Numbered from the stretch's first letter, positions 1 through 7,220 are shown. The stretch: DNA of 15,367 nucleotides from Actinomycetospora sp. (GCA_025925615.1 JAICLN010000046.1:1-15367); one strand, 5' to 3'. Translations and numbers: made by a program. The notes: generated by a model not told the origin, from the sequence alone.

Positions 1-248
1 GGGGCGGGGCGCGGGACCGACGGCGGTGGCCGCACCCGGCCGGGTCCCGCCACAGGGTCGTCGCGGGCGAGCACGACGGCCCCGATGAGACGGAAGGACC
101 CGGCCGGGACGGCAGGAGTCGCGGGGGGTTCGACTCCGGCCTACTCCCACAGTAACTCACCGCTAGCGCCGTTCGGGTGGATCACCCGAGTGGGCGACCG
201 TCGACGGTGTCCCGTTCGTCACGCTGAGCCATCAGTGGGGTGAATGTC
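1..248. other. Gene-poor GC-rich flank
   Basis: I cannot support any gene here. One plus-strand frame stays open across the stretch, but its translation is low in complexity and rich in Gly, Arg and Pro, as expected by chance at this GC content. A minus-strand frame running off the left edge from about position 140 has fairly coding-like composition but no clear start, so I do not call it. Two GC-rich palindromes share the core ACCCGGCCGGG (34-45 and 98-108), and a hairpin lies at 173-189. The region is downstream of the VWA gene. Confidence 0.5.
173..189 (-). terminator. Hairpin downstream of VWA gene, possible terminator
   Basis: A 7-bp perfect inverted repeat (TCGGGTG / CACCCGA) with a 3-nt loop lies about 60 nt past the stop codon of the VWA gene. 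There is no U-rich tract after it on the minus strand, so if it terminates transcription it would be the U-less type often proposed for high-GC actinobacteria. It could equally be an operator for a gene reading leftward out of the window. Confidence 0.3.
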
Positions 249-2264
249 TCACCGTCGTCGGCTGGAGAGGTAGTCGCTCACCACCGCGGCGCCCAGCCCG
301 TCGAGGTCCGGCGCCACCACCCGGCCGCCGCTGCGCCGGGCCACCATGTCGACGAACTCCTCGAGCCGCGGGTCCTCGCCGAGCATGAAGACCGTCAGCG
401 CGGCCTTGAGCCGGGCGATCGCGTCGACCTCGTTCAGGGTCGCCCGCAGCGTCTCCGGGCTCGGCGGGTAGTCGAACACGGCGTGCCCGTCCGGCTCGAG
501 GTGCGCGGTCGGCTCGCCGTCGGTGACGACGAGGACCACCGGGGCGGCATCGGAGTTCTTGCGCAGGTGCCGGCCCGCGAGCAGCAGCGCGTGGTGCAGG
601 TTCGTGCCCTGCTCCCACGCGCCCTCGAGTCCCGTGAGCTCCCCGAGGTCCACGGTCTTCGCGTGCCGGCCGAAGGTGACGATCTGCAGCGCGTCGCCGC
701 GGAACCGCGTCGAGACCAGGTGGTGCAGGGCCAGCGCGGTGCGCTTCATCGGCACCCACCGGCCGTCGGCCACCATCGACCACGACGTGTCCACGCACAG
801 CGCCACGGCCGCCCGCGTCCGCTGCTCGGTCTCGACGATCTCCACGTCGGTGACGTCGAGACCTATCGGCGTGCTCCCCTTTTTGTCCCCGGAGGCGTGC
901 CGCATCTCGGCGTTGAGCAGCGTCCGGGACACGTCCCAGCGCTCGGTGTCCCCGAAGGACCACGGCCGCGTCGCGCCGGACGCCTCCCCCGCCGCCCCGG
1001 AGCGCTGCGTCTCGCGCTCCCCGCGCCGCGTGGACAGCGACCCGACGACGTCGCGCAGCGCGGAGCGGCCGAGTTGGCGCAGCGCCTTCGGCGAGAGCAT
1101 CAGCGAGCCGTCGGGGGCGCGCTCGAACACCCCCTGGTTCTCCAGCTCGCGCTCGAGCTCCGCGAGCCGCTGGGCGTCGACGCGCGCCTGCCGGCCCAGC
1201 GACGCCTCGAGGGCCTCGAAGTCGATGTCCTCCATGCGCGCCCCCGGGTAGGACTGCGAGAGCTGCTCGGACAGCGAGTCCAGCTGCGCGAGCTGCTCCA
1301 TGGCCCGGGTCGCCTCGCCCATGCCCATCGGGTTGTCGCCGCGGAACCGGCCCTGGCCGTCCCAGTCCTCGCCCGGCCGCATCGCCTGCAGCTGGGAGTC
1401 CAGGCGTGAGAGCTGCTCGGCCAGGCGCGGGTCGCCGAACGCGGACTGCATGAGGCCCTCGAGCTCCGCGCGCTGCTCGGCCGAGAGTGAGTTCATCATC
1501 CGCTGGGCGGCCGCCGAGCGTTGCGCGAGCAGGTCGACGAGCTCCTCGACGTTGCTCGGGTCCTCGGGGAAGTACTGGCCGTGCTTGTCCATGAACTCGG
1601 AGAACTGCTGCTGCGTGTCCTCCCCGCGGCCGTGGGCGTCGAGGAGGTCGTTGAGGTCGGAGAGCATCTCCCGGACGCCGTCGACGTCGGACTGGGTGGC
1701 GTTCTCCATCGCCTCCTTCATGCCCTGGAAGCGCTGATCGAGCGCCTCGCGGCCCATGAGGTCCTGGATCTGCTGGTAGGCCTGCCGGGCGTCGGCGTTG
1801 CGCCAGTCGTAGTTGGCGAGCTCGTTGACCGCACCGGCCGTCGAGTCGGGCAGCGCGTCCAGTGACATCTCGCGGAAGCGGGCGTCGTCGGAGTCCTCGG
1901 CCTGCAGCGAGTTCCGCTCCGCCTCGAGCGCCTGGTTCAGCAGCTCCCGGATCTCCTGCAGGGTGCCGTCGATCCGGTTCTCGCGCTGCAGCCGCCGGCG
2001 CTGCTCGTGCAACCGGCGCTGCAGGTCGTCGAGACCCTGCTGGTCGCGCAGCCCGCGGCGCATCAGCTCGCGCATCGCCGACCGCGGGCTGGTGCCCTCC
2101 ATGACGTCGCGGCCCAGCTGGTCCATCGCCTCGCGCAGGTCGAAGGGCGGCGCGAGGGGGTCGGGACCGTCGTAGAACCGGCCGTAGGTGTAGCGCCCGG
2201 AGCGCGGACCGACCGGACCGGAAGGACGCGGGCCGTCGTCGGCGTCGGACGGATCAACCGCCAT
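249..2264 (-). CDS. VWA-domain protein paired with MoxR-type ATPase
   Basis: A 671-residue protein with a long, charged, mostly helical N-terminal part (about 40-400, rich in Gln/Glu/Leu, probably coiled coil) and a C-terminal von Willebrand A domain (about 480-665). The MIDAS metal site is complete: DTSWS at 492-496, Thr in GTN at 553-555, and Asp in TDG at 581-583. No signal peptide or membrane segment is visible, so it is probably cytosolic. Length and organisation match, from memory, mycobacterial Rv0959. Such VWA proteins work with MoxR/ChlI-type AAA+ ATPases, and that ATPase gene lies directly upstream with an 11-bp overlap, indicating translational coupling. The substrate is unknown. 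Oddity: residues about 450-469, just before the VWA domain, are encoded by a repeat element also found between genes at 10.9 kb, and they use the rare codons AAA (Lys) and ATA (Ile). The start is ATG. Confidence 0.9.
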   Translation of the reverse strand: MAVDPSDADDGPRPSGPVGPRSGRYTYGRFYDGPDPLAPPFDLREAMDQLGRDVMEGTSPRSAMRELMRRGLRDQQGLDDLQRRLHEQRRRLQRENRIDGTLQEIRELLNQALEAERNSLQAEDSDDARFREMSLDALPDSTAGAVNELANYDWRNADARQAYQQIQDLMGREALDQRFQGMKEAMENATQSDVDGVREMLSDLNDLLDAHGRGEDTQQQFSEFMDKHGQYFPEDPSNVEELVDLLAQRSAAAQRMMNSLSAEQRAELEGLMQSAFGDPRLAEQLSRLDSQLQAMRPGEDWDGQGRFRGDNPMGMGEATRAMEQLAQLDSLSEQLSQSYPGARMEDIDFEALEASLGRQARVDAQRLAELERELENQGVFERAPDGSLMLSPKALRQLGRSALRDVVGSLSTRRGERETQRSGAAGEASGATRPWSFGDTERWDVSRTLLNAEMRHASGDKKGSTPIGLDVTDVEIVETEQRTRAAVALCVDTSWSMVADGRWVPMKRTALALHHLVSTRFRGDALQIVTFGRHAKTVDLGELTGLEGAWEQGTNLHHALLLAGRHLRKNSDAAPVVLVVTDGEPTAHLEPDGHAVFDYPPSPETLRATLNEVDAIARLKAALTVFMLGEDPRLEEFVDMVARRSGGRVVAPDLDGLGAAVVSDYLSSRRR
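862..919. repeat. Bipartite dispersed repeat, copy 1 (inside VWA gene)
   Basis: On the plus strand an 18-bp block CCTATCGGCGTGCTCCCC (862-879) is followed 26 bp later by CTCGGCGTTGA (906-916) and then a CA two bases on. Both blocks recur in the same order and orientation at 10894-10943, with a shorter and unrelated middle. Here the element is read in frame on the minus strand within the VWA gene and encodes about 20 residues N-terminal to the VWA domain. The variable middle contains a run of five T (Lys codons AAA AAG on the coding strand), and the 18-bp block contributes an ATA codon, both unusual for this genome. Confidence 0.7.
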
Positions 2265-3723
2265 ACGCCACCGTCCCGGCGTCCTCGTCGTCGTCCTTCG
2301 CGAGCTTGCGGGTGAGGTCGAGGTGCTCGAGGGCCAGCTCGACCGCCGACGCCAGCGGGCCGGGCGCCTCGGTGTCGCCCGCGCCGAGGCGCTCGGCGAC
2401 GAGGCGCACCACGGGCACCGCGGGCAGCGTCGCGACGACCTCGCGGGCCGGCACCCGCTCCCCCGTCACCACCTTGCGGCCCTCGGCGACCGCGTCGGCG
2501 AGCGGCCCGAGGTCGACCCCGGCGAGCCTCTTGCGAGCGGTCTCGGCAACGGCGCGGCGCAGCAGGTGCGTCAGCAGCTCCTCCTCGCGTCCCTCCTCAC
2601 CGGACTCGAACTCGAGCTTGCCGCGCAGCACCGGCGGCACGGCCTCGAGGTCGACGGGCCGTGCGACGGCGGCGTCCTCCCCGGTGACCGCGGCGCGGCG
2701 CAGCGCCGCGGCGGCGACCGTCTCGGAGGCGGCGACGGAGAACCGGGCCGAGACCCCGGAGCGCTGGTCGATCGCGCTCGCGCCGCGCAGGTTGCGGGTG
2801 AAGCGCGCGATCACCTCGAGCAGGTGGTCGGGCACCTCGGCGACATGGTGCGCCTCCTGGCGGATCAGCGCGATCTCGCCGGCGACCTCGAGCGGGTAGT
2901 GCGTCCGCACCTCCGCGCCGAAGCGGTCCTTGAGCGGGGTGATGATCCGCCCGCGGTTCGTGTAGTCCTCGGGGTTCGCGCTGGCGACCAGCAGGATGTC
3001 CAGCGGTAGGCGCAGCGTGTAGCCGCGGACCTGGATGTCCCGCTCCTCCATGACGTTGAGCAGCGCGACCTGGATGCGCTCGGCGAGGTCGGGCAGCTCG
3101 TTGATCGTGACGATGCCGCGGTGGGCACGCGGGACGAGGCCGTAGTGGATCGTCTCGGGGTCCCCGAGGCTGCGTCCCTCGGCGACCTTCACCGGGTCGA
3201 CGTCGCCGATCAGGTCGGCGACGCTCGTGTCGGGCGTCGCCAGCTTCTCGGCGTAGCGCTCGGAGCGGTGCCGCCACGCGACCGGGAGGGCGTCGCCCTC
3301 GACGGCGGCGCGCCGGATGCTCGCGGGGATGATCGGCTGCTCGGGGTGCTCGCCGATCTCGGAGCCGGCGATGACGGGCGTCCACTCGTCGAGCAGCGCG
3401 ACGAGGCTGCGCAGCAGGCGGGTCTTGCCCTGGCCGCGCTCGCCGAGGAGCACGACGTCGTGCCCGGCGATGATCGCGCGCTCGAACTGCGGCAGCACGG
3501 TGCGCTCGAACCCGACGATGCCGGGCCACGGGTTCTCGCCCGCCGTCAGCGCGGCGAGCAGGTTCTCGCGCAGCTCGACGCGGACGCTGCGCGGGGTCTT
3601 CGCGGGGTGGGAGCTCGCGCGGAGCTCACCGAGGGTCGTGGGGAGGCCGTCCGGAGGGGCCGTGGTGGTGCTCGATGTCTGAGCGGCTGCCTGGGTAGGC
3701 CGAGGAGAGCTCACCTCCGCCAC
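2254..3723 (-). CDS. MoxR/Mg-chelatase-type AAA+ ATPase
   Basis: A 489-residue AAA+ ATPase. Walker A is GERGQGKT at 94-101. The Walker B-like strand GIVTINEL (203-210) has Asn-Glu where most MoxR/ChlI proteins have Asp-Glu. Sensor 1 is around VASANPED (246-253), followed by the LKDRFGA arginine-finger region (264-270). The first 45 residues are Ser/Thr/Pro/Ala-rich and probably disordered. The family hydrolyses ATP to remodel or insert cofactors into partner proteins together with a VWA protein, and the VWA gene begins within its last codons. The lack of a BchD partner or tetrapyrrole genes argues against a true magnesium chelatase. From memory the pair corresponds to Rv0958/Rv0959. The start is GTG at 3723; an in-frame GTG three codons later is possible. 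Confidence 0.9.
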   Translation of the reverse strand: MAEVSSPRPTQAAAQTSSTTTAPPDGLPTTLGELRASSHPAKTPRSVRVELRENLLAALTAGENPWPGIVGFERTVLPQFERAIIAGHDVVLLGERGQGKTRLLRSLVALLDEWTPVIAGSEIGEHPEQPIIPASIRRAAVEGDALPVAWRHRSERYAEKLATPDTSVADLIGDVDPVKVAEGRSLGDPETIHYGLVPRAHRGIVTINELPDLAERIQVALLNVMEERDIQVRGYTLRLPLDILLVASANPEDYTNRGRIITPLKDRFGAEVRTHYPLEVAGEIALIRQEAHHVAEVPDHLLEVIARFTRNLRGASAIDQRSGVSARFSVAASETVAAAALRRAAVTGEDAAVARPVDLEAVPPVLRGKLEFESGEEGREEELLTHLLRRAVAETARKRLAGVDLGPLADAVAEGRKVVTGERVPAREVVATLPAVPVVRLVAERLGAGDTEAPGPLASAVELALEHLDLTRKLAKDDDEDAGTVAYGG

Positions 3724-3850
3724 GCTACGACGGCATCGGCGCTCGTGCTCCCCGTTGCGGGGGACGGCCGGTCCCAGGCTCCCTCTCCGCGCCCGACGAC
3801 GGACGACCCGAACCGCCTGCTCACCGTCCTCCGCTGAGCAGACCCCTCCG

Positions 3851-3879
3851 CGTGATCGACTTCTGTGCGGCCGATCACG
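3851..3879. promoter_or_regulatory. 8-bp inverted repeat between MFS and ATPase genes
   Basis: CGTGATCG (3851-3858) and CGATCACG (3872-3879) form a perfect 8-bp inverted repeat around a 13-nt spacer. It lies in the 218-bp gap 3724-3941, 63 nt past the MFS stop and about 130 nt before the ATPase start, both on the minus strand. It could be a terminator for the MFS transcript (no U tract follows) or a dyad operator at the ATPase-VWA promoter. A smaller hairpin, CCCCG-TTG-CGGGG (3750-3762), sits 27 nt upstream of the ATPase start. I could not identify a convincing -10/-35 pair. Confidence 0.4.
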
Positions 3880-3941
3880 GGATGACCGCGACTACCGCAC
3901 CGGCAGGTCTGTGCCGCGGGGTCTCGTCGCATCCGCCGGGC

Positions 3942-5288
3942 TCACCGGATCGGCACGGGCTCCGGGGCGACGCGGCCGCCCGCCCGCTGCCGGACCCGGC
4001 GGGACGCCAGGGCCATGCCCGCGAGCCCCACGAGGGCCACCGGGACGTGCACCGCCATCGCGACACGGAACGCCGTCGTCGTCCAGTCCGCCGGCGCGCC
4101 CGCGCCCTGCAGGTCGAGCAGCACCCCGACCAGGGCCACCACGAGCAGGGACGAGATGAACCCGCCGACGTTCACCACGCCCGACGCCCGCCCGACCTGG
4201 GACGGCGCGACCGCCGAGCGCGCCACGTCGAACGCCACCAGCGACGCCGACCCACCGCTGCCCAGGATCACGACCAGCCCGACGAGGACCGGCCACGGCA
4301 CCGTCCCCGGCCAGGACAGCACGAGGGACCACGCCACCACCTGTGCCACGACGGACCCCGCGATGAGCGCGACGCGCCGGTGCGGGAACCGCCCCGACGC
4401 CAGCCCGAACAGCGGCCCGATGACGACGTTGACGACGACGACGCCGCTGGTCAGCAGCCGGGCGAGGTCGCCGGGCAGGTGCTCGCCCGCCACGAGGAAC
4501 GGAAAGCCCCACAGCAGCCCCCACACGTTCCCCGAGAACGGCGAGGCGACGTGGCACCAGAACCCCAGCCGGACCGTGTTGTCGCGCCAAGGCGCCGTTG
4601 CTGACCCCGCACTCGTCCCTCGTGCGATGTCAGCCGTCGCCGGCGCGGGCCGGTCGTCGCGCCAAGGCGCCGTTGCTGACCCCGCACTCGTCCCTCGTGC
4701 GATGTCAGCCGTCGCCGGCGCGGGGCGTCGGTTTCCTTCGGGCCCTTCGTGCAAGATCAGGAACGCCGTCGCCGCCACCAGCCCCGTCACGCCGGCGGCC
4801 GAGAGGTAGGCGGCCGTCCAGCCGTCGGACACGACGAGGGCCGCGAGCGGGATCGCCGAGACCGCCTGCCCGAGCTGGCCGAGAATTCCCGAGAGCTGGT
4901 TGACCAGCGGCACCCGTCGGGGGGCGAACCACGTCGGGACCAGGCGCAGGATGCTCACGAACGTCACCGCGTCGCCCGCCCCCGCGAGCACCCGGCCGAT
5001 CACCGCCACCGGGAACGACGGCGCCAGCGCGAGGATCGCCTGCCCCACCGCGACGAGCACCGCGCCGCCGGCGATCAGCCGCCGGGCCCCGAAGCGGTCG
5101 ACGAGCACGCCGGCCGGGATCTGCAGCGCCGCGTAGACCGCCAGCGATCCGACGGCGAGCAGCGAGAGCGTCGCCGCCGAGACGTCGAAGCGCTGCGCCG
5201 CGGTCACCCCCGTCGCCGCCAGCGCCGAGCGGCCCACCACCGCGAGCACGTACGCGACGACCGCGGTTCCCCAGACGAGCAGCCGCAT
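3942..5288 (-). CDS. MFS transporter with duplicated loop insert
   Basis: A polytopic major facilitator superfamily permease of about 448 residues. It has hydrophobic segments in two halves, an MFS motif-A-like loop GVLVDRFGARR (about 60-70) after the second segment, and a basic C-terminus. The substrate cannot be deduced. In the loop between the halves, residues about 188-237 are two tandem copies of a 25-residue peptide beginning RPAPATADIARG and ending APWRD plus D or N. They are encoded by two identical 69-bp palindromic units. That loop is normally cytoplasmic and tolerant of insertions, so the protein may still work. I chose ATG 5288; a GTG one codon upstream is also possible and no clear ribosome site distinguishes them. 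It lies 78 bp after the MBL gene, with a hairpin repeat in the gap. Confidence 0.9.
   Translation of the reverse strand: MRLLVWGTAVVAYVLAVVGRSALAATGVTAAQRFDVSAATLSLLAVGSLAVYAALQIPAGVLVDRFGARRLIAGGAVLVAVGQAILALAPSFPVAVIGRVLAGAGDAVTFVSILRLVPTWFAPRRVPLVNQLSGILGQLGQAVSAIPLAALVVSDGWTAAYLSAAGVTGLVAATAFLILHEGPEGNRRPAPATADIARGTSAGSATAPWRDDRPAPATADIARGTSAGSATAPWRDNTVRLGFWCHVASPFSGNVWGLLWGFPFLVAGEHLPGDLARLLTSGVVVVNVVIGPLFGLASGRFPHRRVALIAGSVVAQVVAWSLVLSWPGTVPWPVLVGLVVILGSGGSASLVAFDVARSAVAPSQVGRASGVVNVGGFISSLLVVALVGVLLDLQGAGAPADWTTTAFRVAMAVHVPVALVGLAGMALASRRVRQRAGGRVAPEPVPIR
4581..4649. repeat. 69-bp palindromic repeat, unit 1
   Basis: Identical over 69 bp to 4656-4724, with a 6-bp spacer between them (period 75 bp). 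The unit is an extended imperfect palindrome. Arms CGCGCC (4583-4588)/GGCGCG (4642-4647), GGCG (4591-4594)/CGCC (4638-4641), GCTGAC (4600-4605)/GTCAGC (4629-4634) and CGCAC (4608-4612)/GTGCG (4622-4626) nest around a 9-nt loop (4613-4621). It is read in frame within the MFS gene as the second 25-residue peptide repeat. Confidence 0.9.
4656..4724. repeat. 69-bp palindromic repeat, unit 2
   Basis: The second identical copy of the nested-hairpin unit, 75 bp downstream of the first. On the coding (minus) strand it comes first and encodes the N-terminal peptide repeat. The match stops at 4724 (the next bases are G here and C after unit 1) and begins at 4656 (C here, T before unit 1), so the boundaries are sharp. 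Confidence 0.9.
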
Positions 5289-5290
5289 CA

Positions 5291-5307
5291 CGTACCGGAA
5301 CCGTACG
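5291..5307. promoter_or_regulatory. Short dyad at MFS start codon
   Basis: CGTAC (5291-5295) and GTACG (5303-5307) form a 5-bp inverted repeat with a 7-nt spacer immediately upstream of the MFS start. The size and position would suit a repressor operator, but the arms are short and a chance occurrence is quite possible. The dyad abuts the 52-bp repeat that begins at 5306. Confidence 0.2.
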
Positions 5308-5357
5308 CGAGGGGAGGTTCCGGTTGCCCTTGCCGCACGAGGGTTCCCCTCCTGCGG
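5306..5357. repeat. 52-bp hairpin repeat, copy A (MBL-MFS gap)
   Basis: About 45 of 52 bases match 15297-15348 in the same orientation. The unit begins CGCGAGGGGAGG and contains GCCGCA followed by GAGGGTTCCCCTC. Inverted arms GAGGGGA (5309-5315) and TCCCCTC (5345-5351) can pair. It fills most of the 78-bp gap between the MBL stop and the MFS start, so it may act as a transcription attenuator or terminator between the two genes. Confidence 0.75.
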
Positions 5358-5366
5358 TGGCCGGGG

Positions 5367-6356
5367 TCACGGACCGAGGACCCGCGAGCCCCCGATCGGC
5401 AGGTCCCAGAGGTCGGCGCGGTCACGCCCGGTGCGCCGCCACTCCCGGCGGGTCTGCTCGAGGGGCTCGAGCACCGGCTCGCCGGAGAGCACGAACGGGC
5501 CCCAGTGCACCGGGACCATGCGACGCGCCCGGAGGGTCTCGACGGCCCGCACCGCCTCCGTCGGGTCCATGTGCACGCTGCGCAGCAGGGCCCGCGGCCG
5601 GTACGCGCCCACCGGCAGCGCCGCGATCTCGACGCGACGGTGGCGGCCGGCGATGCGGTGCAGGAAGGGACCGTAGGCGGTGTCGCCCGCGTGGTAGACC
5701 GCGCGGCCGTCGGCGGCGGTCACCACCCAGCCGCCCCAGAGCCGACGGCACGTGTCGGTCGCGGTGCGTCGCGACCAGTGCCGGGCCGGCACGAACTCGA
5801 CCGACACCGGGCCCGACCGGCCCGGCAGCGTCACCGCGTCCCACCAGTCCAGCTCGGTGACGTCGGTGAACCCCCGGGCGCGCAGGAACCGCCCGGTGTT
5901 GAGGCCGGCGAGCACCCGGGTGTCCCGGGGCAGGCGGGCCAGGGTGCGGACGTCGAGATGGTCGTAGTGGTCGTGGCTGAGCAGCACGGCGTCGAGGTGG
6001 GGCAGCTCGTCCACGGTGCGCCCGGGCGGGGTCAGCCGGTGCGCGGCCCCGGGAATGCCCTCCGAGAGCACCGGGTCGACCAGCACGGTCACGCCGACCA
6101 CCCACAGCAGGGTCGAGGCGTGCCCGAGCCAGGTGATCCCGAGCGTCCCCGCCGCGGGCTCGGGCAGTGGCGCCGAGGCGGTGACCGGCACCGCGACGGC
6201 ATCGCGGCGCGCGACCTCGTCACGCGGGAACGACCACCACAGCCGCAGCGCCCCGAGCGGTCCGAGCAGGTGTGAGCTGAGCCGGTGACGGAAGTCGGCG
6301 GGTACGGGCTCGCCGGACCGCCCGGTCAGAACGCCGGCCACGGGATCGGCGGCCAC
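5367..6356 (-). CDS. MBL-fold metallo-hydrolase (Lactamase_B_2/UlaG-like)
   Basis: About 329 residues. The core begins GITWLGHAS (73-81), then VLVDPVLSEG, and the metal-binding HxHxDH motif reads HDHYDH at 128-133. Further likely ligands are H193 (ARHWS), D225 (HAGDT), H262 and H284 (VHWGPF). This pattern matches the Lactamase_B_2 / UlaG / NAPE-PLD-like branch, zinc-dependent hydrolases of phosphodiester or lactone bonds; the substrate is unknown. No signal peptide is seen. I chose GTG 6356, which overlaps the SCO1664-type gene by 31 bp; GTG 6341 also works. The frame stays open far upstream to 7052, but that part is antisense-style noise in another frame of the neighbour. It is probably the last or next-to-last gene of the uppP operon. 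Confidence 0.85.
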   Translation of the reverse strand: MAADPVAGVLTGRSGEPVPADFRHRLSSHLLGPLGALRLWWSFPRDEVARRDAVAVPVTASAPLPEPAAGTLGITWLGHASTLLWVVGVTVLVDPVLSEGIPGAAHRLTPPGRTVDELPHLDAVLLSHDHYDHLDVRTLARLPRDTRVLAGLNTGRFLRARGFTDVTELDWWDAVTLPGRSGPVSVEFVPARHWSRRTATDTCRRLWGGWVVTAADGRAVYHAGDTAYGPFLHRIAGRHRRVEIAALPVGAYRPRALLRSVHMDPTEAVRAVETLRARRMVPVHWGPFVLSGEPVLEPLEQTRREWRRTGRDRADLWDLPIGGSRVLGP

Positions 6357-7201
6357 CCACCCGACGGCGACGGGAGCTCGCCCGCATGCAGGAGGCGGTC
6401 CACGCGCGAGCGCAGCGCCTTCACCTCGGCGCGGGTCACGTGGTCCCCGAGCTCGTCGCCGAGTGCAGGCCCACGGGATCCGGCACGGTTGCCGGGCGAG
6501 AGCGCCGCACGCAACCGCTGCAGGCCCGCGGTCACCTCGTCGTCGAGGGACTCCCCGACCCAGCCCCACAGCACGGTGCGCAGCTTCGTGTCCTGGTGCA
6601 GGCAGATGCCGTGGTCGACGCCGTACACACGGCCGTCGGCGCCGGCGAGCACGTGCCCGCCCTTGCGGTCGGCGTTGTTGACGACGACGTCCAGGGCGGC
6701 CATCGCCCGCAGCGCCGGGTCGTCGGCGTGCACGAGCAGGGCGGGCTCGCCGTCGGCGCCGCGGGCCCGGAGCACGGTGCGCCAGCCGGGCTCGACGTGG
6801 CGGGGGGCCACGATGTCGATCAGCTCGCGCTCCTCGTCGATCTCGATCCACCGCTGGACCATGCCCGGACCGAACGGGCCCTCGCGGAGCACGGTCGCGG
6901 GCACGACGCCGAAGCCGGCCGCCTTGCTGACCAGGTAGGTCGCCACCTCGCGGCCGGCCAGCGTGCCGTCGGGGAAGTCCCACAGCGGACGCTCGCCGCG
7001 CACCGGCTTGTAGACGCACAGGCCCTCGACGGCGTCGAGGGTCACCGAGCACAGCAGTGTCGTGTTCGACGCCTCGGTGATGCGCCCCTGCACCTCGAGC
7101 CGGCCGCGCCGCAGCAGGTCCTCGACCTGGTCCACCGTCAATTCGGCGACGGCGTCGACGTCGTTGCTGCCGTCGTCGTCGTGCTTCTCGGGACTCGTCA
7201 C
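6326..7201 (-). CDS. SCO1664-family protein, PI3/4-kinase-like fold
   Basis: 291 residues matching the actinobacterial SCO1664 family, which is annotated as related to phosphatidylinositol 3/4-kinases. Visible kinase-like landmarks are the candidate ATP-binding lysine in CVYKP (K65), E84 in LAGREVA, the catalytic-loop-like NNADRKGGH (175-183, D178) and the metal-binding-like GVDHG (194-198, D196). The biochemical function is unproven, and activity on proteins or lipids would be inference. The N-terminus is acidic and probably disordered. The GTG start at 7201 lies 19 nt after the DUF3090 stop, consistent with one operon, and the 3' end overlaps the MBL gene. From memory it corresponds to mycobacterial Rv2133c, although it is somewhat longer than that protein. 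Confidence 0.85.
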   Translation of the reverse strand: MTSPEKHDDDGSNDVDAVAELTVDQVEDLLRRGRLEVQGRITEASNTTLLCSVTLDAVEGLCVYKPVRGERPLWDFPDGTLAGREVATYLVSKAAGFGVVPATVLREGPFGPGMVQRWIEIDEERELIDIVAPRHVEPGWRTVLRARGADGEPALLVHADDPALRAMAALDVVVNNADRKGGHVLAGADGRVYGVDHGICLHQDTKLRTVLWGWVGESLDDEVTAGLQRLRAALSPGNRAGSRGPALGDELGDHVTRAEVKALRSRVDRLLHAGELPSPSGGWPPIPWPAF

Positions 7202-7220
7202 GTGCCCGTCGACATCCCTC

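Noticed and set aside
115..151. tRNA or tmRNA 3' end suggested by GGTTCGACTCC
   Set aside because: The flanking bases do not form a T-stem (GGGGG against CCGGC) and no acceptor or anticodon partner is found upstream.
862..919. Flagellar sigma-28-type promoter suggested by GCCGATAG on the minus strand of the bipartite repeat
   Set aside because: The CTCA-like block lies about 42 nt away instead of about 15, the same spacing problem holds for the second copy, and no motility genes are present.
2254..3723. Magnesium chelatase subunit of chlorophyll or cobalamin synthesis
   Set aside because: No tetrapyrrole genes or BchD/CobN-type partners are nearby. The pairing with a 671-residue VWA protein fits the general MoxR-VWA group instead.
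4581..4724. CRISPR array
   Set aside because: Only two repeats of 69 bp with a 6-bp spacer, located inside a reading frame. The geometry is wrong for CRISPR.
5367..7052. A single 561-residue minus-strand open frame covering the MBL protein and more
   Set aside because: Only the part up to about 6356 resembles the MBL fold. The upstream half is Arg/Pro-rich noise in another frame of the SCO1664-type gene.
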